The notes under the pieces were generated by a model. The model was not told the origin of the DNA and did not search any database. It saw nothing but the letters and a program-made list of their open reading frames with translations. A stretch of 32,764 bases of DNA from UBA6115 sp964534515 (GTDB lineage Bacteria > Bacillota > Clostridia > Christensenellales > Aristaeellaceae), in contig CAZHPW010000011.1 of the NCBI GenBank assembly GCA_964534515.1, positions 1 through 32,764 of the forward strand, given 5' to 3'. Within the stretch, counting starts at the first letter, position 1; the number at the start of each line of letters is the position of its first letter. Positions 5,203 through 13,580 of the stretch are shown one piece after another. A program made the position numbers and the translations under genes.

Positions 5203-7671
5203 ATGAACGGCAAACTAAAGCGCGCGGCAGCCCTCCTCCTGGCGGCTTTTATGCTGGCAGGCCTGATGACAATGCAGCGGGGCGTGGCGATGGCAGAGGA
5301 AACGATGTCTCAAGAGCCCGAGCGTGTCAGCGTCAAGGCAGACTATGAAGGCGCCTGGGTGAAGTTCAAGAACCATCTTCTAAAACTCTTCCTGCCTGAA
5401 GGCTGGGAGCTGGCGGACAATTTGGAAGGCGCGCTGATGGCGGCGATAGACCCGGCGACGGGCCTTGGCCTCACAGTGGAGGAGCTTATCCTGCCCGGTG
5501 TGACGCTGGAGGGCGTAATGGAAGCCTTCCGCGCTGATTCCGGTATGAGAAACGTGAGGGAAGTGTACATCAATGACCTGCGCCTGGTTCGCTATGAGAG
5601 TGCGGACAGCGGGGTATTGGGCTTTGTGTCCCTGACCGGGTACAGCGACAGGGTATTGCTGTTCAAGTATGAGTTGGCATCTGACACGGCTTCCAATGAA
5701 ATGGCGGCCAAGGTGATGTCCACCCTGACACGCATGGCCAAAGCCAGCACCCCCAAGCCTCAGCCGACTGACAAGCCCGTGGTCGTGCCGCAGCCCACAG
5801 CAAAGCCGGTTAATGGGATACAGACCTGGGCGGAGCTGTTAAAGGCGGCGAAGGCGGGGAAGACCCTGGTCACCATTGGCGCAGACCTCAAGCGTGGCGC
5901 GAAACAGGGGACGGCAGTGTTCAAATCCGCGGTTAAAATCAAGAGCGCGGACGGGGTGCAGTATGTGATTGACGGCAGTGGCAAGCAGGCTATCCGGGTA
6001 GAAAAGGCGGACGGCAGCAAGGTGAGCGGCACCACCGAAATTGAAGGCCTGAAGTTTGTAAACGGCGACGCGGGTGTGTTCAATGAGGTCAGCCAGGAAG
6101 ACGGCATGGGCGGCGCGGTCTATGTCAACGGTGACCTGAAGGTGACGGACAGCGCGTTTGAAAACAACAAGGCCGACCTGGGCGGGGCCATCGCGGCGAT
6201 CGGTGACCTGACGCTTGAGAATACCGACATTGTTGGGAACACGGCAATCGGTATTGGTGGCGGCGTGTATGCCGGGGGGGACATCAGTATCACCGGTGGA
6301 AGCATCACCGGGAACACGGCGGAGGAAGGTTTTGGCGGCGGCGTGTATTCCGGCGGTGGAGATATCCTTGTAAACAGCGGCGACATCAGCGGAAACAAGG
6401 CGAATGAAGGCGGGGGTGTGCATGCGGAGTTTGGTGACATCAGTATCACCGGCGGCAGCATCACCGGAAACGACGCCGCCTATGTCGGCGGCGGTGTATC
6501 GGCCTATATGGGCTCGGTGAGCGTGGGCGGGGATGCCGTGGTTTCCGGCAACACCGCCGGCATTGCCGGCGGCGGGGTGGTCGCAGGCGGCGATGTGACG
6601 GTGGAAGGCGGCATTGTTTCTGGCAACGAAGCCGGGCGGGGCGGCGGTGTGGCCGTGATGCAGGGTGAAGACAGCGAAGTAACCGGTACCTTCACGATGA
6701 CCGGTGGCGAAATCAGCGGGAACAAGGCATTGGATGGCAATGGCGGCGGTGTATACGCCGACGGGCCGGTTGAAATTACCGGCGGTGAAATCAGCGGGAA
6801 TGAAGCAAGTTATTATGGCGGCGGCATCTTTGGCGAAACCGGCCCGGTCACCGTGGGCGGGAACGCCTTGATTACCGGCAACACTGCCATGAGAGGAGCC
6901 GGCGTGTACAGCGAAACCGGGGCGGTCACGGTGTCGGGCGGCGAAATCAGCAACAACATCGCGAAAACCAGCGGCGGCGGGGTATGCGCCGATAGCGGGA
7001 ATGTGTTGATTTCCGGCGGCGAAATCAGCGGTAACACTGCGTTGGATGGCAATGGCGGCGGAGTTTATACAGATGGTTCTTTCACCATGACAGGCGGCGC
7101 CATCACCGATAATTCCATAGAGAATAGTTCTAAGTATTCTGTTGTAGGCGGCGGTGTATTCACGACAGGTTCTGCAGAGGTTTCTGGCGGCAGTATTGCT
7201 GGCAACTCCGCGGAATCTGGCGGCGGTATTTATTCGCGGCCTTCAATTCTTGTCAGCGGTGACGCCCTGATAGCCAATAATACTGCCGAAATGATGGGCG
7301 GTGGGATTTGCACAGGCAATTTGACCATGACAGGCGGCACCGTCAGCGGAAACGAAGCTCTAATAGGCGGCGGAATCTACGCTTTCGGAGGCACTGTGCA
7401 GATGTCGGGCGGAAGCATTGAAGGGAACAAGACATCCACATATGGCGGGGGCGTGTATAGGACTGTTGGAGATATGACGGTCTCCGGCGGCAGCATCACC
7501 GGTAATACCGCGCAGACAGATGGCGGCGGGGTGTACATCAGCAATGGTGATATGACGGTCTCCGGCGGCAGCATTACTGGAAACACAGTGGATGGAAGCG
7601 GCAATCAGGTATCCGCACCGCTTGGCACCATCACCGACCCCAACGGCTGTATTGACAACTCCTCACCGTAA
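5203..7671 (+). CDS. secreted beta-helix protein with Gly-rich GGG(V/I)Y repeats
   Basis: An exported protein of about 822 residues. A signal peptide covers roughly the first 33 residues (KLKRAAALLLAAFMLAGL...VAMA). Residues about 38-178 form a small alpha/beta domain resembling PsbP/Mog1-like folds. A Pro/Thr-rich linker (PKPQPTDKPVVVPQPTAKP) follows. From about residue 240 to the end the chain repeats short units of the type GG-x-ISGN-x-A-x-x-GGG(V/I)Y about twenty times, the pattern of right-handed parallel beta-helices (pectate-lyase-like and chlamydial Pmp-like adhesins). No LPxTG, SLH or lipobox is seen, so release or non-covalent retention is likely. I chose ATG 5203 because AGAAGG at 5191-5196 is six bases upstream; ATG 5197 directly abuts it. 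Function (adhesion or glycan binding) is inferred; no catalytic motif was recognised. Confidence 0.8.
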   Translation: MNGKLKRAAALLLAAFMLAGLMTMQRGVAMAEETMSQEPERVSVKADYEGAWVKFKNHLLKLFLPEGWELADNLEGALMAAIDPATGLGLTVEELILPGVTLEGVMEAFRADSGMRNVREVYINDLRLVRYESADSGVLGFVSLTGYSDRVLLFKYELASDTASNEMAAKVMSTLTRMAKASTPKPQPTDKPVVVPQPTAKPVNGIQTWAELLKAAKAGKTLVTIGADLKRGAKQGTAVFKSAVKIKSADGVQYVIDGSGKQAIRVEKADGSKVSGTTEIEGLKFVNGDAGVFNEVSQEDGMGGAVYVNGDLKVTDSAFENNKADLGGAIAAIGDLTLENTDIVGNTAIGIGGGVYAGGDISITGGSITGNTAEEGFGGGVYSGGGDILVNSGDISGNKANEGGGVHAEFGDISITGGSITGNDAAYVGGGVSAYMGSVSVGGDAVVSGNTAGIAGGGVVAGGDVTVEGGIVSGNEAGRGGGVAVMQGEDSEVTGTFTMTGGEISGNKALDGNGGGVYADGPVEITGGEISGNEASYYGGGIFGETGPVTVGGNALITGNTAMRGAGVYSETGAVTVSGGEISNNIAKTSGGGVCADSGNVLISGGEISGNTALDGNGGGVYTDGSFTMTGGAITDNSIENSSKYSVVGGGVFTTGSAEVSGGSIAGNSAESGGGIYSRPSILVSGDALIANNTAEMMGGGICTGNLTMTGGTVSGNEALIGGGIYAFGGTVQMSGGSIEGNKTSTYGGGVYRTVGDMTVSGGSITGNTAQTDGGGVYISNGDMTVSGGSITGNTVDGSGNQVSAPLGTITDPNGCIDNSSP

Positions 7672-7698
7672 GCCGTCATCGGCCCCGGTCAATCAGAA

Positions 7699-7728
7699 GG
7701 GCTGCCGGAAACGGCAGCCCATAGTTTT
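7699..7728 (+). terminator. intrinsic terminator of the beta-helix gene
   Basis: GGGCTGCCG and CGGCAGCCC pair around a GAAA tetraloop, 27 bases past the stop. The T-tract is weak (ATAGTTTT). Confidence 0.75.
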
Positions 7729-7754
7729 GTATAGGAAACAGACCGGGCAGATGC

Positions 7755-10073
7755 TTAAACGCCTGGTCTAGTGTTCTGGACGCTTGATATCCTCAGGCTA
7801 TCCGGCTTAATGGCCATGCTGCCTCTTTGCGGCCAGTGCATCCGGGCGGTCAGGGTGATCTCGCCCGGGGTCTTGGTCGCGCGGATGAGGACGCAGGCGA
7901 TGCCGGCTTCCGGGCAGACCGGGTTGGCGCCGATGTCATTGCCGCCCACAATCTCGCCCTCGCCCTGAATTTCAAAGAAGATGGGGTGGCGGTCGCCCAT
8001 CAGGGGCACGATGTTGCCTTCCCTGTCCAGCATCTTGCAACGAACCAGCATCAGGTCCGCGCCATCAGCCATGAGGGGCAGGCCCATGTCATCCGTTTCC
8101 AGTTCCAGCCTCACCGGCACCCCGGGGGAGCGGCAGGTGGCCTGGGCGACGACCTCGCCCTTGACCAAGGCCTGGGCGGTCAGCGTGCTGCGGTCGCGCT
8201 GTTTGAAGCGTTTGCGGACGTTTTGGAACACAAAGGGCGGGTGGGGGATGGGCAGGTCGCTTGGGCCGATTTCATCCACCAAGTCATTATCGTGGTAGAG
8301 GCGCACGCGCTCCGCGTTTGAGAACACCGTCACCTCATCCCGGCTAAACTCCGTCCACCAGGTGGCAAAGGAGAGGATATCCCCGGCCTGCTCCCTGTCC
8401 TGCTGGCTGGCTATAAAATCCGCCGTGAACTTCTCCACGCGGAACAAATCATAAAAGCCGCCCCAGCAGGGGTTGATGTGGTAGCCGCGATTGTGCTCCA
8501 TGCCTGGCCAAATGCCAAAGCCGCAGATGTCCTCGCGGTTAAACATAGTGAGGTAGCCGCCTGTTGGCATTTGGGGGTCCATGTCCAGCATGCGCTCAAC
8601 GGCCTTGAGCATCGCGTCATCCCCAAAGCCCCTGGGCACGCGCCAGGCGCAGTTCTGGTCCGTCCAGTTGTCGGGAAAATCCCCGTATTCACGAATCCAG
8701 AGCGGGTTATCCGACAGTTTTTTAAGGTCGGTTTCCGCGTAGTCCTCCATCCCGGGCTCCAGCATGCCGGGGTCAAACTCCCGGTAGTTGATGTCACTCG
8801 GCGCGTGGTCAGAGGCCGTGTAGCAGTCCCCCCAGGGGTATTCCTGATGGACGATGTTTAGCAGCTCATTTTGAAACCAGATGGGTACGGTGGTTTCATT
8901 GGGCAGGGGCTCCCAGATAATCACGCTGGGGTGGTTGCGGTGCCAGCGGATGATGTCGCGCATGTTTTGGTAGCAGCGCTCCACAAAGGCGCCCTCCTCA
9001 AACCACTGCCAGCCGGGGTTGGAGACAATGACGCTCATGCCCAGGCGGTCACAGGCGTCCATGAAGAACTCGGAATAGGGGTAGTGGCAGCGCAGGTTCT
9101 GGATGCCCAATTTCTTGAGCTTCATCAGGTCGCGCAGGAGGAGGTTGTTGGACATGGCGTTGCCGATGTAGGGGAAGGTCTGGTGGTAGTTGGCGCCGAC
9201 CATGCGCATGGAAACGCCGTTTAAGAGCAAGCCCTTGTCCCTGGTGAACGCAAAGGTTCTGATGCCAATATTTTGGGTGACCTCGTCCACCAGCTTGTCC
9301 CCCTTAATAATTTGCACCTGCAGGCTGTACAAGTTGGGTGTGTCCGGGCTCCAGAGCTCGGGCTTTTTCACGTCAATGGTGAAGTCATGGTTCTGCTTTT
9401 CATCCGGATTGATGGACAGCGCCTGTGCCGCCTCGCCCGCCAGTTCGCCCTTGGGGCTGATAAGCGCGCAGCGAAGAACAGCCTTCTGTACTTCCCCTGT
9501 CTGGTTCTTTGTTTGCGCCTTGACGTGCACCCGGGCCTGCGCCTCACTGACCTCTTCATACCACACAAAAACGCCGCCGCCGGCTACTTCATCTTCAAGC
9601 AAGGCGTCGGTGATAAAGAGCCGATTTGTCAGCGTCAGCCAGGCGTCCCGGTACAGGCCGCCGTCGTAGCTGAAGTCCAGTTCCTCCTGCTTTTTGCCGG
9701 GCGGGAGGTCTGATTGGTCGCGGTTGTCCAGGCGCAGTGTGAGGGTATTGTCGCCCGGGTGAACCAGGTCTGTGATGTCACAGTTCAGCGGCGTATAGCC
9801 GCAGAAATGGCGCTTTGCCTCCACCCCGTTGACGGACAGGGCACTCTCGCCCATCGCGCCTTCAAAGCGCACAAAGACCTTGCCCGCGATCTGCTCCTTT
9901 GTCAGGCGCAGGGTTTTTTCATACACGCAGGGCGCCTGCAGGTTTCTGCCGCCGCTTGAGATGGCGGGTGTGAGGGCGATGGTGTGGGGCAGGCAGACTG
10001 CCTCCACTTGGCCCTGCAAGTCCTCTTCCAGGCGAAAGGTCCAATTCTGGTTCATGGAGAATACGCTGCGCAT
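7755..10073 (-). CDS. glycoside hydrolase family 2 (beta-galactosidase/beta-glucuronidase type)
   Basis: A 772-residue GH2 enzyme with the usual order: sugar-binding jelly-roll (about 1-155), immunoglobulin-like domain (160-275), TIM barrel (280-550) and C-terminal beta domains. The probable acid/base is E393 in IIWEPLPNET and the nucleophile E462 in LWIREYGD. FSYDGGLYRDAWL near 134-146 is the GH2 N-domain signature. There is no signal peptide, so it acts inside the cell on imported oligosaccharides or glycosides. The exact sugar cannot be read from the sequence; beta-galactoside is most likely, and I see no clear glucuronidase N-x-K motif. AGAAGGG lies nine bases before the ATG at 10073. It lies 69 bases downstream of pckG on the same strand, but a terminator stands between them. 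Confidence 0.9.
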   Translation of the reverse strand: MRSVFSMNQNWTFRLEEDLQGQVEAVCLPHTIALTPAISSGGRNLQAPCVYEKTLRLTKEQIAGKVFVRFEGAMGESALSVNGVEAKRHFCGYTPLNCDITDLVHPGDNTLTLRLDNRDQSDLPPGKKQEELDFSYDGGLYRDAWLTLTNRLFITDALLEDEVAGGGVFVWYEEVSEAQARVHVKAQTKNQTGEVQKAVLRCALISPKGELAGEAAQALSINPDEKQNHDFTIDVKKPELWSPDTPNLYSLQVQIIKGDKLVDEVTQNIGIRTFAFTRDKGLLLNGVSMRMVGANYHQTFPYIGNAMSNNLLLRDLMKLKKLGIQNLRCHYPYSEFFMDACDRLGMSVIVSNPGWQWFEEGAFVERCYQNMRDIIRWHRNHPSVIIWEPLPNETTVPIWFQNELLNIVHQEYPWGDCYTASDHAPSDINYREFDPGMLEPGMEDYAETDLKKLSDNPLWIREYGDFPDNWTDQNCAWRVPRGFGDDAMLKAVERMLDMDPQMPTGGYLTMFNREDICGFGIWPGMEHNRGYHINPCWGGFYDLFRVEKFTADFIASQQDREQAGDILSFATWWTEFSRDEVTVFSNAERVRLYHDNDLVDEIGPSDLPIPHPPFVFQNVRKRFKQRDRSTLTAQALVKGEVVAQATCRSPGVPVRLELETDDMGLPLMADGADLMLVRCKMLDREGNIVPLMGDRHPIFFEIQGEGEIVGGNDIGANPVCPEAGIACVLIRATKTPGEITLTARMHWPQRGSMAIKPDSLRISSVQNTRPGV

Positions 10074-10102
10074 GGTGTTGTCCCTTCTAATTTGGATTTG
10101 GT

Positions 10103-10135
10103 GATAGAAAAGCTCCGCGCCGGGTGGGCGCGGAG
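10103..10135 (-). terminator. intrinsic terminator of pckG
   Basis: Read on the minus strand, CTCCGCGCC and GGCGCGGAG pair around a five-base loop and are followed by CTTTTCTATC. It lies just after the pckG stop and before the GH2 start. Confidence 0.85.
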
Positions 10136-10142
10136 GCAGGCA

Positions 10143-11936
10143 TTAGTGGTTTGTTGACTCCAGGCGCGCTTCCAACTGTTTTAGTTGTTCCTTCAGCTCT
10201 TCCGGCAGCCGCTCAAGCCCCTCGTAGTAGGCGCGGATGGCCTTGACCTCCTCCCGCCATTGGGCTTTGTCCACCTTGAGCAGTTGGCCAAGGTCGATGC
10301 TTTCAAGGCCGGACAGGTCAATATCGTTCTCCTCCGGCAGGTTGCCAATGGCGGTTTCCACCGCGACGGTCTCACCGTTTAAGCGCCTGATAATCCAGTC
10401 CAATACGCGCACGTTGTCGCCAAAGCCGGGCCAGAGGAACTTGCCGTCCTCGCCCTTTAAGAACCAGTTCACGTGGTAGATACGGGGCAGTTTGGCTTCT
10501 TCGGCGTTTTTGCCGATGTCCAGCCAGTGCTTGAGGTAATCGCCCATGTTGTAGCCGGTGAAGGGCAGCATGGCAAAGGGATCGCGCCGGACCTGGCCGA
10601 TTTTGTCGGAGATGGCCGCGGCGGTGATTTCAGAGCCCATCACGCTGCCTAAGAACACGCCGTGCTCCCAATCCCGGCTCTCCATGACCAGGGGAACCGT
10701 CTTGGGCCGCCGCCCGCCGATGAGCATAGCGGACACCGGTACGCCCTCGGGCTTCTCCCAGTCCTTTGAGATGGCCAGGCACTGGGCGGCGGACACGGTG
10801 AAGCGGGCGTTGGGGTGGGCGGCGTTTTTGCCGGTTTGCGGCGTCCAGTCCTGGCCCTGCCAGTCAATCAGGTGCTCCGGCGCGGGTGTGCCGATGCCCT
10901 CCCACCAGACATCGCCCTCATCAGTTAAGGCCACGTTGGTGAAGATGGTGTTCTTTTCAATGGTGTGCATGGCGTTGGGGTTGGATTGGTAGCTGGTGCC
11001 GGGCGCCACGCCAAAGAAGCCGGATTCAGGGTTGACGGCGTAAATGCGGCCGTCCTCGCCCTTCCTTAGCCAGGCGATGTCATCGCCCAGGGTTTCCACC
11101 TTGTACCCGGGAAGCGTTGGCACCAGCATCGCCAGGTTGGTCTTGCCGCAGGCAGAGGGGAAGGCGGCGGTGATATAGGTCTTGCGGCCCTTGGGATCGG
11201 TGAGGCCTAAGATAAGCATGTGCTCCGCCTGCCAGTTATCCTCCCGCGCGATGACAGAGGCGATGCGCAGTGCCAGGCACTTCTTGCCCAAAAGCGCGTT
11301 GCCGCCGTAGCCCGAGCCGTAGGACCAGATGGAGCGGTCCTTGGGGAAGTGCGCGATGTATTTCTGCTCAATGGGCGCGCAGGGCCAGGCCGCGTCTGTT
11401 TCGCCCGGTTTGAGCGGCGCGCCGACGGAGTGCAGGCAGGGCACAAAATCCCCGTCCTCACCCAGCATGTTAAGCGCGTCCTGGCCCATCCGGGTCATGA
11501 GGCGCATGTTGACGGCCACATAGGGGCTGTCGGTCAATTCCACGCCGATGATGGAAAAGGGGGAGTGAAGCGGCCCCATCACAAAGGGCAGCACATACAT
11601 CGTGCGGCCCCGCATCGCACCGTCAAAGAGCCCGGTGAGGGTGGCCTTTAGTTCCTTGGGGTCGCGCCAGTTGTTGGTGGGGCCGGCTTCCTCGCGGGTT
11701 TCAGACGCGATGAAGGTGCGGTCTTCCAGCCGCGCGACATCGGAGGGGTGGCTGCGGAAGAGGTAGGAGCCCGGCCGCTTTTCTGGGTTTAAACGGATGG
11801 CCATACCGCTTTCCACCATGCCCTGCATGAGGCGGTCGTATTCTTCCTGGCTGCCGTCGCACCAGACCACCTGGTCAGGCTTGCAAAGCCGGGTCATTTC
11901 CTCAACCCAGGCCAATAATTTCTTGTTCTTTGTCAT
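10143..11936 (-). CDS. pckG: phosphoenolpyruvate carboxykinase (GTP)
   Basis: Interconverts oxaloacetate plus GTP with PEP, CO2 and GDP. It feeds gluconeogenesis or, in fermenters, runs towards CO2 fixation. The 597 residues fit the GTP-dependent class. Landmarks are the P-loop AAFPSACGKTNLAM (257-270), the SYGSGYGGNALLGKKC segment at about 205-220 and FPKDRSIW before it. The ATP-type enzyme, more usual in Clostridia, has a different P-loop context and is shorter. I set the start at ATG 11936, giving MTKNKKLL, because AGGAGGG lies five bases upstream. An ATG seven codons earlier (11957) would place that ribosome binding site inside the gene. A promoter at 12020-12048 gives it its own transcript. 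Confidence 0.96.
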   Translation of the reverse strand: MTKNKKLLAWVEEMTRLCKPDQVVWCDGSQEEYDRLMQGMVESGMAIRLNPEKRPGSYLFRSHPSDVARLEDRTFIASETREEAGPTNNWRDPKELKATLTGLFDGAMRGRTMYVLPFVMGPLHSPFSIIGVELTDSPYVAVNMRLMTRMGQDALNMLGEDGDFVPCLHSVGAPLKPGETDAAWPCAPIEQKYIAHFPKDRSIWSYGSGYGGNALLGKKCLALRIASVIAREDNWQAEHMLILGLTDPKGRKTYITAAFPSACGKTNLAMLVPTLPGYKVETLGDDIAWLRKGEDGRIYAVNPESGFFGVAPGTSYQSNPNAMHTIEKNTIFTNVALTDEGDVWWEGIGTPAPEHLIDWQGQDWTPQTGKNAAHPNARFTVSAAQCLAISKDWEKPEGVPVSAMLIGGRRPKTVPLVMESRDWEHGVFLGSVMGSEITAAAISDKIGQVRRDPFAMLPFTGYNMGDYLKHWLDIGKNAEEAKLPRIYHVNWFLKGEDGKFLWPGFGDNVRVLDWIIRRLNGETVAVETAIGNLPEENDIDLSGLESIDLGQLLKVDKAQWREEVKAIRAYYEGLERLPEELKEQLKQLEARLESTNH

Positions 11937-12019
11937 GTTAACCCTCCTGATTGTCATGGGGCGCTTGCTTGATGATTCAAATGTCTTTGCTTTAACAGGG
12001 CGGAAAAGCCCATGAGGGC

Positions 12020-12048
12020 AGTTTACAAAGGCCCAATGACCTTGTCAA
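12020..12048 (-). promoter_or_regulatory. promoter of pckG
   Basis: On the minus strand, TTGACA (12043-12048), 17 bases, then TAAACT (12020-12025). It begins 16 bases after the MATE stop. The inverted repeat ACAAAGGC/GCCTTTGT (12025-12059) overlaps it; this may be an operator or a weak terminator of the MATE gene. Confidence 0.7.
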
Positions 12049-12064
12049 TCTGCCTTTGTTGTCA

Positions 12065-13441
12065 TCAGGCCGGCAGTGGGCTCTCATCCCTGTGGGGCAG
12101 TGTGCGCTGGTAGAAGGTGTACCAGATAAAGACGGTGATGCCGCGCAGCGAGGCTGTGATGGTGATGCCCAGCCAGATGCCGATCAGGCCAAACTTTTGG
12201 CTTAAGATATAGCACAAAACAGGGCGCAGGAGGTTGGAGGCGATGCTGGTCAAGCTGGGCGGCAGGGTCTTGCCCATGCCGCGGAACGCGCCCCCGCAGG
12301 TGCCCTCCATCGCCGCAAAAAGCTGGCAGCCGGCCAAGACCATGAGGTATTCTGCGCCGATGTCTACAACTTCAGGCGGCTCGCTTAAGAAGAGGGAGAA
12401 GAGGAAACGGCCCAGGAAGACCAGAACCAGGATGACCACAACCTCCCACAAGATGAGGGCAAACAGGGATACCTTGTAGCCGCGCCTGATGCGCGCCCAT
12501 TTCCTGGCGCCGTAGTTTTGGCCCATGAAGGCGGACACGGCGGAGGAAAAGCCGCCGCCAATCAGCCAGGAGAGCGACTCAATCTGCGTGCCCACCCTTT
12601 GCGCGGCCACGGCCAGCGCGCCAAACTGGGAGGAGACCATGGCGGTGACCGACATGGCCAGCAAGGTAAAGGCTCCGCTTTCAACGGAGACCGGCAGAGC
12701 CCATTTGAATATCTGGGCGGCCTTTTCCTTTTCCAGGGGCCCCAGCAGCTTAAAGCCGGACAGTGGGCTGCCCCTGTGCCGCTTCATTAAGAACAAAGAC
12801 AAAAGAAAGACAACAACCTGGGCGATGAGGGTGGCGATGGCCGCGCCCTCCACCCCCATGTTGAAGACCAATATCAAAATGGGGTCCAAAACCATGTTGA
12901 TGACAAGGCCGGCGGCGTTGGCCATAAAGCCTAATCGGGACGCGCCCGCGCCGTTGAAGGCACCCGAAATGGCGGCGGACACATAGGCCAGGGGCTCGCC
13001 AATGGCCACGATGCGCAGGTAACTGGCGGCCGCGCCTAATACGGCCTCTTCCTTGACCTGCAAGAGGGAGAGCAGCGGCCGTGCGAAGACAAACATGACA
13101 AGCCCGTATAACAAGCCCAAAAGCAGGGTGATGCGGCTTGATTGCTGGGCAAAGGACAGGGCGGCCTGCCTGTTCCCGGCGCCCAGGTTCTGGGACACGC
13201 CGATTTCAGCGCCCATGCGGCCCATGATGAGAAAGGCCGCGCCCAGCCACATGAACATGCCGGCCAGGCCGCTGGCCGCCACGGCGGTCACCGAATCCTG
13301 CATCCGGCCCAGCCAGAACATGTCCGTCAGGTTGTAGGCCATCTGCAACAATTGGGTACCCATGATGGGCAGGGCCACCAGCAGGATTTTTTTCAGGATG
13401 CCGCCCTGGGTCAGGTCCAGGGCATGGGCGCTTTTTGACAA
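12065..13441 (-). CDS. MATE-family multidrug/Na+ antiporter
   Basis: An inner-membrane exporter of 458 residues with about twelve hydrophobic spans, in two related halves, as expected for MATE (NorM/DinF) proteins. Family segments are ILKKILLVALPIMGTQLLQM at the start, YNLTDMFWLGRM, and the second-half entry IFKWALPVSVESGAFTLLAM. It would use a Na+ or H+ gradient to expel organic cations; the substrate is unknown. I chose TTG at 13441, giving MSKSAHALDLTQGG, because GGAGG lies seven bases before it. A TTG five codons earlier (13456) overlaps that GGAGG and has no site of its own. Transcribed away from the aminotransferase gene; both promoters lie in the shared gap. Confidence 0.92.
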   Translation of the reverse strand: MSKSAHALDLTQGGILKKILLVALPIMGTQLLQMAYNLTDMFWLGRMQDSVTAVAASGLAGMFMWLGAAFLIMGRMGAEIGVSQNLGAGNRQAALSFAQQSSRITLLLGLLYGLVMFVFARPLLSLLQVKEEAVLGAAASYLRIVAIGEPLAYVSAAISGAFNGAGASRLGFMANAAGLVINMVLDPILILVFNMGVEGAAIATLIAQVVVFLLSLFLMKRHRGSPLSGFKLLGPLEKEKAAQIFKWALPVSVESGAFTLLAMSVTAMVSSQFGALAVAAQRVGTQIESLSWLIGGGFSSAVSAFMGQNYGARKWARIRRGYKVSLFALILWEVVVILVLVFLGRFLFSLFLSEPPEVVDIGAEYLMVLAGCQLFAAMEGTCGGAFRGMGKTLPPSLTSIASNLLRPVLCYILSQKFGLIGIWLGITITASLRGITVFIWYTFYQRTLPHRDESPLPA

Positions 13442-13471
13442 AGGGTTTTCCTCCAAAACGAAGTGATATCA

Positions 13472-13501
13472 AGTATGGTATGTTTGGCCTTTCCCTGTCA
13501 A
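13472..13501 (-). promoter_or_regulatory. promoter of the MATE gene
   Basis: On the minus strand, TTGACA (13496-13501), 18 bases, then CATACT (13472-13477), about 31 bases upstream of the chosen TTG start. Confidence 0.6.
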
Positions 13502-13522
13502 GCCCAAAGGCCGTCTGATGCC

Positions 13523-13551
13523 TTGTGTCCGCTTGATAAATGTGGTATACA
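13523..13551 (+). promoter_or_regulatory. promoter of the aminotransferase gene
   Basis: TTGTGT (13523-13528), 17 bases, then TATACA (13546-13551) with the extended TG-N in front. The start lies 22 bases after the MATE promoter's -35, so the two back-to-back promoters could influence each other. Confidence 0.65.
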
Positions 13552-13580
13552 GAGTTTTGTAGAAAGTGGGGTGCACAAGT

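Noticed and set aside
7377..7604. Several Pro-rich minus-strand frames opposite the beta-helix gene
   Set aside because: They arise from the Gly-rich repeats read backwards and have no starts with ribosome binding sites.
12025..12059. ACAAAGGC/GCCTTTGT inverted repeat as MATE terminator
   Set aside because: Loop of 19 bases and no T-tract; it overlaps a good promoter for pckG and is mentioned there instead.
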